Origin: Sarcomyxa edulis
Taxonomy: Eukaryota > Basidiomycota > Agaricomycetes > Agaricales > Mycenaceae
Direction of reading: 5' to 3'
Length of the DNA: 64,000 nucleotides
Assembly (NCBI GenBank): GCA_009761415.1
Contig: QUOL01000004.1
Span: forward strand, 1,302,001 to 1,366,000
Shown here: piece after piece, positions 1-11,795 of the stretch
Layout of the letters: each line of letters opens with the position of its first letter
Numbering within the stretch: the stretch's first letter is position 1
Notes under the pieces: model-generated
Told to the model about the DNA's origin: nothing
Seen by the model: only the letters and a program-made list of their open reading frames with translations
Database searches by the model: none
Position numbers and translations under genes: made by a program

Positions 1-486
1 AACACAGCTTTGCACTGACCGTCGATGTAATCAAGGCTTCATCTTGAATCGAAATTCAAGATGACCAGCTCTTGACGCGTGGGTAAACTCCAGCTTGGAC
101 GCTTCGTTTATATCGCTTGGTCCTCGTCACTCGGTCGGACGGTTCGGAATATGCCATATTCTCTCGATCGCAATCGTTGCATGAGATTGGCTCGTCAATA
201 ATCTGTCACGTAACCATGTCCGAGGTGCGGCCCTTTAGTGTCCAGCGAGGTAGCGAAGAGAGTGCTTGCCAAAGAGGTGGATGGCCTGTCGTCCAACATA
301 TTTCCTTTTACAGGAATGCCGCTTTACATCGCCTTCTCTCAGGAAGCGTTTTATTTTCGTGCGACGATCATTTCCCAGAACGTGTCGGACTTCAATGATA
401 GACATTCATCCCTTTCTTCGAGTCGAGTGGCTCAGACTACCGCTTGGTATGTGTCTTTGCTTGGCTAATTCGAAGCACTGCCGTAC

Positions 487-496
487 GATATAAAAG
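487..496 (+). promoter_or_regulatory. Putative TATA box
   Basis: The string GATATAAAAG lies about 120 bases before the start codon of the first gene. A pyrimidine-rich stretch follows it. The distance suits a fungal core promoter, but no transcript start can be seen. The rest of bases 1-614 holds no gene I can support. Confidence 0.45.
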
Positions 497-614
497 CCAC
501 TTCTACCTTCTTCTCTCATACCACAACTTCCACCTCACCAGCGCACTGACTAGTGAACACTTTTCATATCTCTGATCGTCCATCTACCCTCAATTACCTT
601 TCTCTTCTAGCATC

Positions 615-1580
615 ATGTCTTCCCAGGACGAGGTACGCATGGCATTGTCTCATCCAGGTCTTGTGCCACTGCTCACTATTGGGTCTTATCACTAGGGTTT
701 GGAGAATGTCTTTGCATTCGATTTTGCACGAGAATCTCCAGAACCTCCAACTACTCTCACCAACCCCAGCTACGCGTTCGTCGAGCGCGAGATTCGCTAT
801 GCTGATATAGCCAAGGCATTCCGTCCATTTTCTCACTCGCCCTCTCCCATGCCACCTTCTCCTGGGTTCAACTTTAACGAAGAAGCCTACCCCAACCCTG
901 CCGATTACTTTGACAAAGTGCGTCATCTTTCCTTTCATTCCTCGTAAAACATTTACTGATCATTCCCTCGACGTCTAGTTTGTCGAGCTACAGAACCGCG
1001 CCATGGAAGGCCCTGCCACTCCTCCCGGTCCTGATCCTTCCAACTCTGAAGAGTCCAGAGAAACTGAAGAAGTCCCGAACGTTGTTAGGCCGTCTCCTTC
1101 GCCTGCTCCTTCCGGCCTTTACAATTACCCCTCCGACTTTGGGCGCGTGGACCGCGCGAACAGCGTCGGACCAACCCGAGTGGCTACATCTGGCCCCGTC
1201 GTCAACGTCGGAGAACGTATGACGCCTAGGAGGTCTGCCACCCCAGCCGCATCGCCGAGCGCCCTCGACTGGGAACCCGTGGACCGCACTAGCGTCGGAC
1301 TAAGTCGGTCGGCTACACCTGAACCAACCAGCAAACCCGAAGAACCAATGACGCCTAGGAGGTCTGCCCGCCTCAACGCCCCAGGCGTGGAGAAAAAGTT
1401 CTACAAGGAGACGAAGACCTACAAGGAGACGAAGACCATCAAAAGGAGCGAGCGCGTGAATCAGGCTCCTTCCCAACGCAGTGTATGTTTTAAATCGTTG
1501 CGGTCTTTCAGTTTCTTACGTAACTAACACTCTCTTCATAGATTTATGGCGGTAAAAAGTATACCTACCCCGGTATATAA
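615..1580 (+). CDS. Small disordered basic protein with internal repeat, unknown function
   Basis: I do not recognise this protein. The model has four exons (615-632, 696-917, 979-1482, 1542-1580), all with GT..AG introns of 59-63 nt, giving 260 residues. The short N-terminus (MSSQDEGLENVFAF) leads into a Pro/Ser/Thr-rich, probably disordered body. Two copies of a roughly 43-codon unit carry the identical basic string MTPRRSA. The tail is lysine-rich, with a doubled YKETKT motif. No domain, signal peptide or membrane segment is visible. The start is the first ATG after a TATA-like box and a pyrimidine-rich leader, and the final exon ends in TAA. The basic TPRRSAR strings suggest a nuclear or nucleic-acid-associated role, but that is a guess. 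Confidence 0.7.
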
Positions 1581-2491
1581 GCAGCTGCATGTTCCATGCG
1601 GATTTCGCAGAAGAATGTATTCAACACTCGATGACTCACTGTAGTGTCTACCTTGTGTGTATACGCCGCTCTTCATGTACCCTCATATCATGTCCTCAGC
1701 TTAGCTATTATGACCTCACGTACCTTTATGAAAATGCTCGATTATGTTTGTCTCCTAGATTTTATGTCGACCCTGTGAGACTATCATGAGATTTGTTATC
1801 AACGCTAGCGCGCTTTTTTTACGGGTGAACAACGCGCGGACTGTGATTTACGAGAACGTTGTCGCATGGACATGATTCAATGTCGAGACTCATCAAGAAA
1901 TAGCAGTACGAGACAATCGGTCAACCTTATCCAGGAAGATATAGGTAGACCGTATGAAGTCGCGGGTTCCGGTTCCTGGTTCAACGAGGGTTCAACGTAA
2001 GCTTCACGTGATCGAGACGCGTCTTATCATCGGCACGCGGTCCTCACTTGGAGTGTACTCAAGTCCTCCCAATTGGAGCAGATTTGAAGCTGCAAGATGT
2101 TATGCAGATCTTCAGCGCACACACTGAGCTACACTGAGCAGATTTACACAAGGGCACGAGCTTACCTTGTGTAATTTGGAGCGCACAGTCTACTAGTATC
2201 GAGTGAAATAGCAAGTCCAGTACGCGGCACGATGAACGGAGGTTCGATGTCACAAAAGAGGAACGAAACCTTATTCGAGGCGCTGATACCTGTTGAACGA
2301 TGCGATCGAAAGACGGAAGATATGGAACTGAACTAGAGAACGCTCACGCCAACCCAAGTTTCATGCCGGTTGACGCTACGTATATTTGCATGGGAATGCC
2401 ACCGGTTTACTGTATACACACAACGCCGAGACGAAGGCGCCAAAGAATAAATGATACAAGAAGATGAACCTGCAGCTTTAGAGATACTGCA
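1581..2491. other. Intergenic region, no gene seen
   Basis: About 0.9 kb between the 3' ends of the first two genes, which converge. Only short unrelated reading frames are present. Nothing else can be supported. Confidence 0.5.
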
Positions 2492-4705
2492 TCAAGACCA
2501 AGCATCGACACACGTCTTGTCTGGTCGTCTAGAATTTCTTCCTTGACAGTCCAGTTTGCCGCAATCCTGGCAGGCATTCATGCAAAAGGCCCGTCCTCCT
2601 TTTCCCTTGCAGTCCTTATAAACACGGTGATTTAATTAACCTGGTAAGGAATCATGCGAAGATAGACCCACCTGCGATCCACACTTGCAACAATGTCGAG
2701 TCCTTTTCACGGCTAGCTCCAGGGCGGGGCTTGCCTCTGAACCACTAGCCCCGGTGTCGACAGCAAATGATGCGAACGGACGTTTCAGGGCATTGGGTGT
2801 CGAAGACGAACCCTGAGTCTGATTTTGATCAAGTGATGATTCATCTTTGGTGCTGGCGCTAGCGTTTTCGTTTTTGGCTGATGTTGACGCAGCAGCGGAG
2901 GAGCCTGCGGGTTGCGGAGCGTAGTAGGCATACGGTGCATACGGATAAGCTATGTATGGCCCGCTCTGCGGCGGAAACCCATAGACTTGTGATGGGGATT
3001 TCGCTTGCATAGAATTGGAACCAGAAGCTGCAGATGCGGACGGATCCACTAACGTAGGTGATTTGGTTATGTGTTCGGAATTATGGTCATTAGGGTTCGT
3101 ACCATCTACGACACCATTGGAACCCCATGCATCGTTATACGATACTGCAGGATCCTACAATGTATATATATAAGTCAAAACCTCAGAACATACGAGAGAA
3201 GCCTACATTATTTTGTGCACTACCATTCTGTATATCGACTAGGTGGGTGTCAGATCGAAGGAGCTCATGGGCTAGTTCTTCTTCCTCGTCTTCTTCCTCT
3301 TCCTCTTCCTCCTCTTCAGCTCCTTCTCCTGCTCTGACATTGTCATCCGGTACGCCATACTGTATGTCGCGGATAAGTCGAAGAATGGTATCTTTATGGA
3401 GGCCCGCATTGAGAGCCCCTCTGACCATATTCCATAGAGCCTTGGATACACCAAACGCCCTCCAATCCCAGATACCAAACCCGTTCCCACCATCCGTGCC
3501 ACTCTGCGATAGATGCGCGGGGAATTCATCCTTGAGTTTAGCGGGAAGGGATCGCATAATGGATGGGTCTGTGCTAGCGAATTTGCGACCTTCCGGCGAT
3601 GTTGCAGCGACGCAGTGTCCGCTTTTACAAACATATTCGCAGCCGATGATGAAGAATGGTCTCTCGAGATCGTATATTTTGATAGGTCCTGACCGGATGC
3701 GGCCCTTGCTGGTCAATGGACCAGAACAATCTGGGCAAGCTATACCGTTGAAGACCAATGGTTGAGGATCCCAGTATAAGAACCGATGTTCGGAGGGAGT
3801 ACGCGATGTTGTGGCAGATGCTGTCAAAGAAAAATATGCAGGAGACGAAGGGAGCCAGAAAGTTTTCAAGATGGAATAGAGCGATGGTATTGGTTGGCTG
3901 CCCTTCACTTGTGCAGCGTTAGGAGCTAGCGATACGAGGTGCGATTTGAATGCTTCTTCGACGCTAGATCCGACACTAGAAACAGGATTCGGCGTAGAAA
4001 GAGAGACGAGAAGAGTGGTCAAGAACTGGTTTGGTTTGGTACGCGCTAGATCCACCCAATCTCCACGGTCAAGGTTTGGGTCGATGGCGTACGTGCCGAC
4101 AATAGGGTTTGTGCCACCAATAGACGACGGTTTAGAAAGAGATCCCATTGGGGGATTGGACTCTGGTGCATGGTGGGTCTTGGATCCTGACGGGGAAAAG
4201 ACCGTCTGCCATTGTGAGTGTGATTGTACCGTGGGGGGCAAAGGCTGGTAACCCTAAACGTGAGTTCAATTGATATGTTAGTGACGCGGCAAGTATATGT
4301 ACGCACCCCGTTGAAAGGCACTTCAGGGCCGTTTGCCCCGAGCTTTGCTGGCGCGCTCTTACGGGGCCGACTAGGACGTCTGGGACCTACAGAGCCTGAG
4401 GGTAGTCCGTCTTTCCTCGGACGCCCTACAGGTCGTTTAATCTTGGGAGTCGCAGGGTCAGTGGAATCGCCCGCTATCGTCGCTTTCTTTCCGGATCCTT
4501 TAGGTCTGCCAGGTCTGCGTTTAATCACAACAGGGGTCGACGGGTCTCCCGCATTAGCCTCACTTCCTCCCACGGACGAGCTAGGCTGAGGCTGAAAGGA
4601 ATTGGACATCACGGTCGCCATATGCATTGAGGATCCATCGTTCATGGTGGCAGGGGAAAAATTCTGGGCTAATGCGTTGCTCATGCCTGAGACGGAATTA
4701 TCCAT
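2492..4705 (-). CDS. AT-hook / DUF6729-type protein with C-terminal zinc ribbon
   Basis: The model has five exons on the minus strand (4705-4307, 4253-3207, 3154-3103, 3048-2672, 2614-2492) and gives 665 residues. The N-terminal 130 residues contain two AT-hook-like cores (RRPGRPKG and RPVGRPRK), which bind AT-rich DNA in other proteins. The middle resembles fungal DUF6729: YWDPQPLVFNGIACPDCSG, then a GPIKIYDLERPFF segment and further cysteines. An acidic run of about 20 Glu/Asp follows, encoded by a TCTTCC-type microsatellite. The last two exons encode a cysteine cluster (CCKCGSQ, CKGKGG, CQDCGK, DCQGRN) that looks like a zinc ribbon. The 52-nt exon is inferred from phase: skipping it leaves one overlong intron. 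DUF6729 proteins are poorly characterised; a nuclear DNA-binding role is inferred only from the AT-hooks. Confidence 0.8.
3276..3328 (-). repeat. TCTTCC-type microsatellite encoding an acidic tract
   Basis: On the plus strand this is an imperfect TTC/TCC run inside the AT-hook/DUF6729 gene. Read on the minus strand it encodes a nearly pure Glu/Asp stretch. Such runs commonly vary in length between strains. Confidence 0.75.
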
Positions 4706-6106
4706 TTGGTGCAGAACGGAGTGTCTGCAAAGACACGGCTTAAGTACAGCATAACAGAGTATATCGATGAAATTCAGCGGGCAAGTTTAGTGGGGATCGT
4801 CAAGATGATGATGGACGATATATCAAGCGATTGGAGGAAAATAAAGAAAAAATAAAAGGAATGCTTACTGATGCCGTTGTAAGCTCTCGGGTCTATGTTT
4901 GGCGGAAATGTACAGCTAATCGTCCCAGGTTAACTTCCGTTAGAAACTATCAAAATATATGCAAGAAGAAATGCGAAAAGCGAAGGGGGGATTTTGCAAG
5001 TTTGGGGAAGGTTATCTGTTGATAAGTGCAAGACCCGCGAAGATGCTGCGATTTCGACCGGCAAATTCCGATGAACCTTATTCATTCCACCCTCAAGGCT
5101 CAACAGTACACCTCTCCCTGGAATACAGAATGATGTCGATTACAGCGATTGATCTCAAGAGATGTCTTCCAGAAACGAGTGGCATAGTAGATGGCACAAT
5201 TTTCCTTGACATAAAGTGGCACGATGTGTCGGAGTTACGCGTCGGAGTTTCCGTAAACTATTTAATCACCGACTTTTTTCGTCCCATGTCAACACCTGTC
5301 CTTCTCTGCCACTCTATCCTCTGGATTGATTCATATGTGCGTTATCTCTCATCTTCGGGTCATAATCCTTGGTCATGTTTTGGCGGGAGATACATGATGA
5401 TTTTCACCGAAAAACTTAGGAAGTGCCGTCTGAGGTGCCGGTTGTCGAAAGACGACTGCTGCCCCATGGCGAGTCTCGGTTCTCTGATTTCAACTGTTCT
5501 GTGGTCCGTTTCAACTGCTAGATTACTGACTACTTGCTTATCATCAGGCGCCTGACATCATGGAGCATAGGATCGAGTAAAGGAGCGTCAATCCAGGGTG
5601 TATCGGTTAATCTACGTTTTCAACATCAGTTCCCACCTCCCGAGATGTAAATTCTTTTCTCAATGTCATATTCTATCTACGAAATTTTCCTGGGCTATCT
5701 GTGACGCCTATGCTTGTCTCTTACCGCCTCTGGGAATCGCGTCGCACGGAGTCTCGCGTACCATTCTCATCCAGACGTGATCCAGAGACAATTCACAGCG
5801 TATATTTTCGCTCTCTCTCATACCGGTTGATCCTGTTCGGTCAAATGAGACATGTTGAACTCACGAAGTCCGTTTCATGAGAACACCTCTTCCGATTTTT
5901 TGCACGTTCGACATCCATGGAATTGTAAAATGATACGGACATAGTCGGCATGCAAAATATTTGAGAGCGGTTACAGGCGGAGCATTATGTACGGTGATAA
6001 GCGGGTTTGGAGATAATCTTCATCTCCTCAAATTGTCCACCCTCAGCTTGATCTGTTTCTTCTTCCCATCTATTCACCCGCATCTTCTCTCTCTCAAAGC
6101 CCCAGC
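4706..6106. other. Intergenic region between divergent genes
   Basis: About 1.4 kb separate the AT-hook gene from the transketolase-family gene, and both promoters must lie here. One frame stays open from 4959 to 5555, but it has no recognisable domain and no clear splice context, so I did not call a gene. The last 100 bases before 6107 are pyrimidine-rich, typical of a fungal leader. Confidence 0.45.
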
Positions 6107-8707
6107 ATGTCTTTCCCCATCGATCTCAAAAAGTTCAAAAAGTGAGTTTGCAAGCATTCCTAGATGAAAGCGCCCTCTGATCGAGCCTTCACTGTAGGAT
6201 ATCCCTCGATCCTACCAATCCAAAGCTATCAGCTGAACAAAAGGCTGACCTGACAGCGAACATTCAACTTCTTCGCGATGCGATCGTGCTCTTCACTGCT
6301 ACTGGCGCTGCGAGGGGTGTTAGTGGACACACAGGTGCGTTATTACCACCTCCGATGAGATGTCTATTAACGCGGATAAACAAGGTGGTGCCTACGACAC
6401 AGTCCCAGAGGTCTGTATCCTTTTGGCTCTGTTCAACCACTCGGAAAAATTCTACCCCGTAGTTTTCGATGAAGCCGGTAAGCTCGAACAAAATCTTAAC
6501 CTGAATGCATAACATCAATTTGCAACCCAAGGTCACCGTGTCGCTACCCAATATATTCTTGCGGCTTTAGAGGGCGCCATTCCTGCTGAGCAGCTCCTCC
6601 ACTACCGTGAAGCCAACTCCAAGCTTCCCGGTCACCCTGAATTAGGATTGACCCCAGGTGTCAAAGTAAGCCACTGCCTCGGAGGATGATAGATCGGATT
6701 TTGAACCCTGTCTGTTAGTTCTCGTCTGGTCGTCTAGGGCACATGTGGCCCTTGGTCAACGTGCGTCTGTCTCGTTTGATCAGTGGAATTCGATCGATAC
6801 TCATTCGCGATATATGATAGGGTGTGGCACTTGCCAATCGTGACAAGACTGTATTCTGCTTGGGTTCTGATGGATCTCAGCAAGAGGGTAATGATGCCGA
6901 AGCTGCGAGGTTGGCTGTAGCTCAGGGACTCAACGTCAAGCTCTTCATCGACGACAATGATGTTACAATCGCTGGTCACCCGTCCGAATATTTGAAAGGA
7001 TATGAGGCTGCAAAGACCCTCGCTGGTCACGGTCTCAAGGTGGTCACCGTTCAAGGAGAGGACCTCGACGCGTTGTGGGGCGGTATCAGTGAAGTCGTCA
7101 CGTACAATGGTCCTGCTGCTGGCAAGTCTTACATTCTAACCGTGCCCTCCTACTCGCTCATCATACACTACAGTCATTTCCAAGCGACTGATGGCTCCCG
7201 GTATCGCTGATATCGAAGGCAGCAGCCACGGGCATGACGTCATTCCTGTCAAGTCTGCTATCAAGTACCTCACATCTCGTGGATACCCTCTCGCGTCCTT
7301 CGAGTCTATCTACACCAGCATCAAGGCTAATAACTCGACATACCAATATATCGGATCTACCAAGGAAGTCGGCGCGAACCGAGTCATCTTTGGTGAGGCT
7401 GTCAATCTAGTTCTCGATGGCCTCAGCAAGGAGGAAGCTGCTAAGAAAGTCATGGTTATCGACAGTAAGTCATCGTTCTGATGTCTTGGATGTGTTCGAC
7501 AATATGTTAAATTCGAATTCTTCTAGGTGATTTGGAAGGATCGACTGGCCTCAAGGTCATTCACCAGAAGCACCCAGAAGTCTTCATCCCTTCTGGTATC
7601 ATGGAGCGTGGTAACTTCTCTGCTGCCGCTGGCTTCGGATTCGCTCCGGATAAGTTTGGTGTTTTCTCGACTTTCTCGGCTTTCCTCGAGATGGTAGTCT
7701 CCGAGATTACAATGGCTCGTCTCAACAACTGCAATGTCTTATCTCATTTCAGTCATTCCGGAGTCGACGAGATGGCGGACAACAGCTGTCACTTTGGAAT
7801 CAACTCCTTCTTTGCCGATAATGGACTTCTGGACGCCGATGAGGGTGAGAACAAGACGATGCTGTACTTCCCCGCGGACCCTCAGCAAATGATAGCCGTC
7901 ATTCAACGGGTGTTCTTCGAGCGTGGACTCCGCTTTGTGTTCTCGACTAGATCGAAGGTTCCATGGATATTGAAAGAAGACGGTACCAAATTCTTCGGCG
8001 AAAACTACAAGTTTGTTCCCGGGAAAGACGAGACCATAATTGAAGGCAAAGCTGGATACGTTGTCACCTTTGGTGAGATGGTATATAGGAGTTGGGATGC
8101 TGTCTTGAGATGCAGGAAGGAGGGTATCGACGTCGGTCTGATCAACAAGCCTACGTTGAACGTTATTGACGAGGAGGTGCGTATGCATCCAAATAATCCT
8201 AGATTTTTGTCTAAAAAGGTCTCGATTATGTATAATTAGACGATCAAGAAGATCGGTCAGACCCCCTTCGTTCTCGTCGTCGAGTCTTTCAGTCAAAAGA
8301 CCGGGGTATGCCTCTACTTTTTCGCGTTTCTCCAGAAACACATACTCATTCTTTTTCTATCAGCTCGGATCCAAATTCGGAACATGGCTCCTTGAGCGCA
8401 AGTTGACGCCCAAATATGCGTACATCGGAACGAACAAAGAAGGTTAGCTGCATTCCAATATCTAGTCGTTTGAAATTCATCTGATGCATCGATTCTCTCT
8501 AGGCTGTGGAGGTCAGTACTTTTGGTGGTCTAGCCCTACATTTCATGAATCTATGACTGACGTTTCTACTACGATAGGTTTGTGGGAGCAGATTCCTTAC
8601 CAGGGTCTTGGCCCCGACTGTTCGTATCTTCGCCTCATATTCCTTTTGTATCACGGGCTGACTCTCTTACTACAGCGATCGTCTCCAAGATCAAGCAATT
8701 GGCTTAG
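6107..8707 (+). CDS. Transketolase-family (ThDP-dependent) enzyme
   Basis: The 13-exon model gives 636 residues, close to the usual transketolase length. Family members transfer two-carbon ketol units using thiamine diphosphate and magnesium in the cytosol. Visible landmarks are SGHTGGAYDTVPE near residue 55 (the SGHPG-like motif) and the cofactor motif GSDGSQQEG...FIDDND near 150. HGHDVIPV and the pyrimidine-domain segment SGIMERGNFSAAAGFG follow; the Glu of that segment matches the activating glutamate. A C-terminal transketolase domain closes the protein. The wording differs clearly from classical transketolase (GDGxxxEG), so this may be a paralogue with another substrate, such as dihydroxyacetone synthase. 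One intron (7122-7173) has a GC donor, and exon 8503-8511 is only 9 nt. Both are needed to keep the frame. Confidence 0.88.
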
Positions 8708-9151
8708 GCTATGACTCGCGTCCTGACTACTACAATGCAACAGAATACAAGTGTATAACGAATGTGTATGTACAACCATTAACACTCTATAGAGGGTCTG
8801 ATCTGCCGTGAGAGGGATTCGATCCCTTTGGACTTGAGAGATCATTCGAGAGATCGTGTTCTGAATTGTGGGGCCGCTAGAGTGAACAGCTGACCGTATT
8901 CCAGCCAGTCAGAGATGCAAGTGAGGTGCGCTACTCTCCTGCCTATTTTTGTCGTGTGCACTTCTCACATTGCTCAATGAGAGAAAGTCGACCGATGGAG
9001 TTCGAAGTTGCAACATATCCGTAAAAGATGTTCCGGATAGCCAGTTCAAGCCTACATGCCGAAAAAGATTAGCGCACTATCAGGCCGCCGTATCGCTATA
9101 TAGCGACTGGGCTTCGCCACTTCCGAACACCCCACCTTGAGACTCTTCACG
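8708..9151. other. Intergenic region upstream of homogentisate dioxygenase
   Basis: Contains the 3' end of the transketolase-family gene and presumably the promoter of the next gene. A small inverted repeat around GGGATTCGATCCC (about 8816-8828) looks superficially like a tRNA T-arm but lacks the rest of a tRNA. Confidence 0.4.
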
Positions 9152-11577
9152 ATGACTTCTCCAGTAGCACCTGCTACCGGCGCTACAGCTAGGAGCTCAT
9201 ATGTAACAACGCCCTCACCAAAGGACCCGTATCTTTATCAGGTAGGTTTTGGGAATCGTTTTGCGAGCGAAGCAGTGTAAGTGTTGGCAGTCTTCGGTCG
9301 TCGCACTATCATTCAGTTTCTGTCTAGTCCTGGGACCTTACCAGAGGCCCAAAATAGTCCGCAGAAGTGCAAGTATGATCTTTACGCAGAACAAGTCAAG
9401 CCTAATCATTCTTCTCAAGTCGTGTAGTCACTGATTCGACGTTCTCATAATAGATGACGGGTACCTCGTTCGTCGCCCCCAGAGCCGAGAATCAGAATGC
9501 GTACGAGCAACTTCCGGCTTATCTAGCAATGGGGTAAAATTGACAGACTTATCAGTTGGCTTTATCGAATTCGACCTTCTGTTGCTCACCAGGGCTTCAC
9601 AAAGCTTCCGGATAACCCTGATGTATGTGTTCGATTTCCTATGAGTCCCATTTATCATTGCATTGAGATTCCCTGCATAGCTCGAATCTAGTTTTCTGCC
9701 TTTGAATCCGAAAGTCCATGTCAGCCCGACGCAGTTGGCGTGGCATCCGTTCGATATTCCTACTGGCCAATCTGTCGATTTTGTTTCAGGGCTGAAGAGT
9801 GGGTGTGCTCGCTTTCACAAAATGAAGAGACGTTGATTCGTTGCGCGATAGCACTCGCTGGAAACGGAGACCCTACCCTGAAAGAAGGCCTAGCAGTTCA
9901 CATCTACGCAGCAAATACCTCTATGGACAAATCGGCTTTCGTAAATAACGACGGCGATATGTTGATACTTCCTCAACAAGGTTGGATCTCAATATTTGAG
10001 AAGGAACTCGGTTGTCTTACATGCTAGCTTAGGTCGGCTGGATATACAGACGGAATTTGGATAGTAAGCACCAACTCCTAGTCGAAGACCCTTGTTAATT
10101 AATATGTGTTGATCAGTATAATGGCCAGACCTGGCGAACTAGTCGTCATTCAACGAGGCATCAGGTTCAAGGTGATTTTTGGAGTATTCAAATATGTGTG
10201 GTGTCTTAGGAGTATTCGATTGCAGGTCTTATTACCCGATGGGCCTTCTCGGGGTTGTATGTGTTATACCATTACGCTTTGGAGTCTAGGCTGACTGTTT
10301 CACAGATATACAAGAAATCTGGGGCTCACATTATCAACTGCCTGAACTTGGACCTCTAGGTGCTAATGGCCTTGCGAACCCCCGCGATTTTGAAAGCCCC
10401 GTTGCAAGCTTTGATCTTGACCAATCTCCGTGGCAAAGTATGTAGACGATCAATTAGCGCTTCACGCCGAATACTGACGTTCCCGTCACCAGTTACATAC
10501 AAGTACGATGGCCCTGAGGTTGTAGTACAGAAAGCATAACTAACGAGGACTCAGGGTTTGCGGCGAACTTTTTACTTGTCACCAGGAGCACACTCCCTTC
10601 GACGTGGTTGCATGGCATGGAAAGTGAGTACAATTATCATTTCAATGCATCACTCGTTCATCCTGGTACCCAGCTACGTTCCCTACAAGTACGCTATGGA
10701 GAAGTTCGTCAATGTCGGAAGCATATCCAAAGACCACATTGATCCTTCTATCTTTTGCGTGCTCACGGCGAAATCTAAGACTCCTGGCTCACCTTTGGCC
10801 GATTTCCTGATCTTCAGTCCAAGGTGGGATGTTGCGTCCCATACGTTCCGTCCACCGGTAATCCCTTGATCATATCAGTCTCAATGACTAGCTGACTTGT
10901 TACGCCAACGAAAGTATTACCATCGCAATGGTGCGACTGAATTTATGTACGATTTCTTGTTTGATGAAAGTCACAATCGAAAACTCTAATCCGATTCATC
11001 CAGGGGCCTTATATACGGTGTATATGGTGGCCGCAGTGACGGATTTCAACCTGGTAAATTGGTTTGCACGATTACAACTGTCGAAGCACTAAGACTCGTA
11101 CTTGTGTAGGTGGTGCAAGCTATGAGACTGGATTCTGCCCTCATGGAGGTACGTCGCGTCATTTGTCGCCCCTTTCAGAAGTGACTCAAAATTCGAGACC
11201 AGTCTCATACGAGGAGTTCAAGCTGGCCACCGAAAGCGAACTCGGACCGATGAGAGTTCACGAAGCTACTATAGGTCCGTGTCGTCCTGATTGCATTTGT
11301 TCCCCGGCTGACTCTATCGTCATTAAGCATTCATGTTTGAGTCTAGCATGATGTTTACTTTGACTGATTACGCCATGAAACGCTCTGGAAAACTTCACGG
11401 TACGATAATCCAGATATAGAAATGTGAACAAACACACTTATTCTTGTTCAACATCTAGAACATGAACCAAAGATGTGGGACAACCTCAGAGGACAATTCA
11501 TGAACCATCTCGATGATGTCAATACAGCTTTGAAGGCTGCTGGGTTACCCGTACTAGGAAGTGGCGGAAAAGACTGA
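9152..11577 (+). CDS. hmgA: Homogentisate 1,2-dioxygenase
   Basis: This Fe(II) enzyme opens the ring of homogentisate to maleylacetoacetate in tyrosine and phenylalanine breakdown. The 19-exon model gives 482 residues, slightly above the usual 430-450. Family landmarks occur in order: [87 protein letters not shown] and [14 protein letters not shown]. The iron ligands are visible as [11 protein letters not shown] (His and, six residues on, Glu) and GFCPHGG (His). In most relatives the segment between His and Glu reads closer to NVMS. Exon 10493-10502 is 10 nt long and is required to reach VCGELFTC in frame. The next pathway genes (fumarylacetoacetase, maleylacetoacetate isomerase) are not adjacent, unlike in many ascomycetes. 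Confidence 0.96.
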
Positions 11578-11795
11578 TGCTGTGCTAGCTGAAGAAACCT
11601 CACATGAAAACACGTTGTGTACTATAACTGTATGATCTTCGGTTCGTGGCTACGGCTTTGCAATTGCCTAGATCTCCAGAAACCTTGATATTCCCTTTTC
11701 ACCAGAGTGCATTATTAGTATCCGGATGTGCGGTTCGTGAGCCTCGTGCTTCGTGCCCACTATAATCTTGGGCGTCTCTGGTGCTGCTGTCAACC

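Noticed and set aside
4959..5555. 198-codon open frame between two divergent genes
   Set aside because: No recognisable domain, low-quality composition and no good start or splice context; probably chance in the promoter region.
8797..8835. tRNA-like T-arm (GGGATTCGATCCC)
   Set aside because: The loop does not align as TTCRANN and no acceptor or anticodon stem pairs with it.
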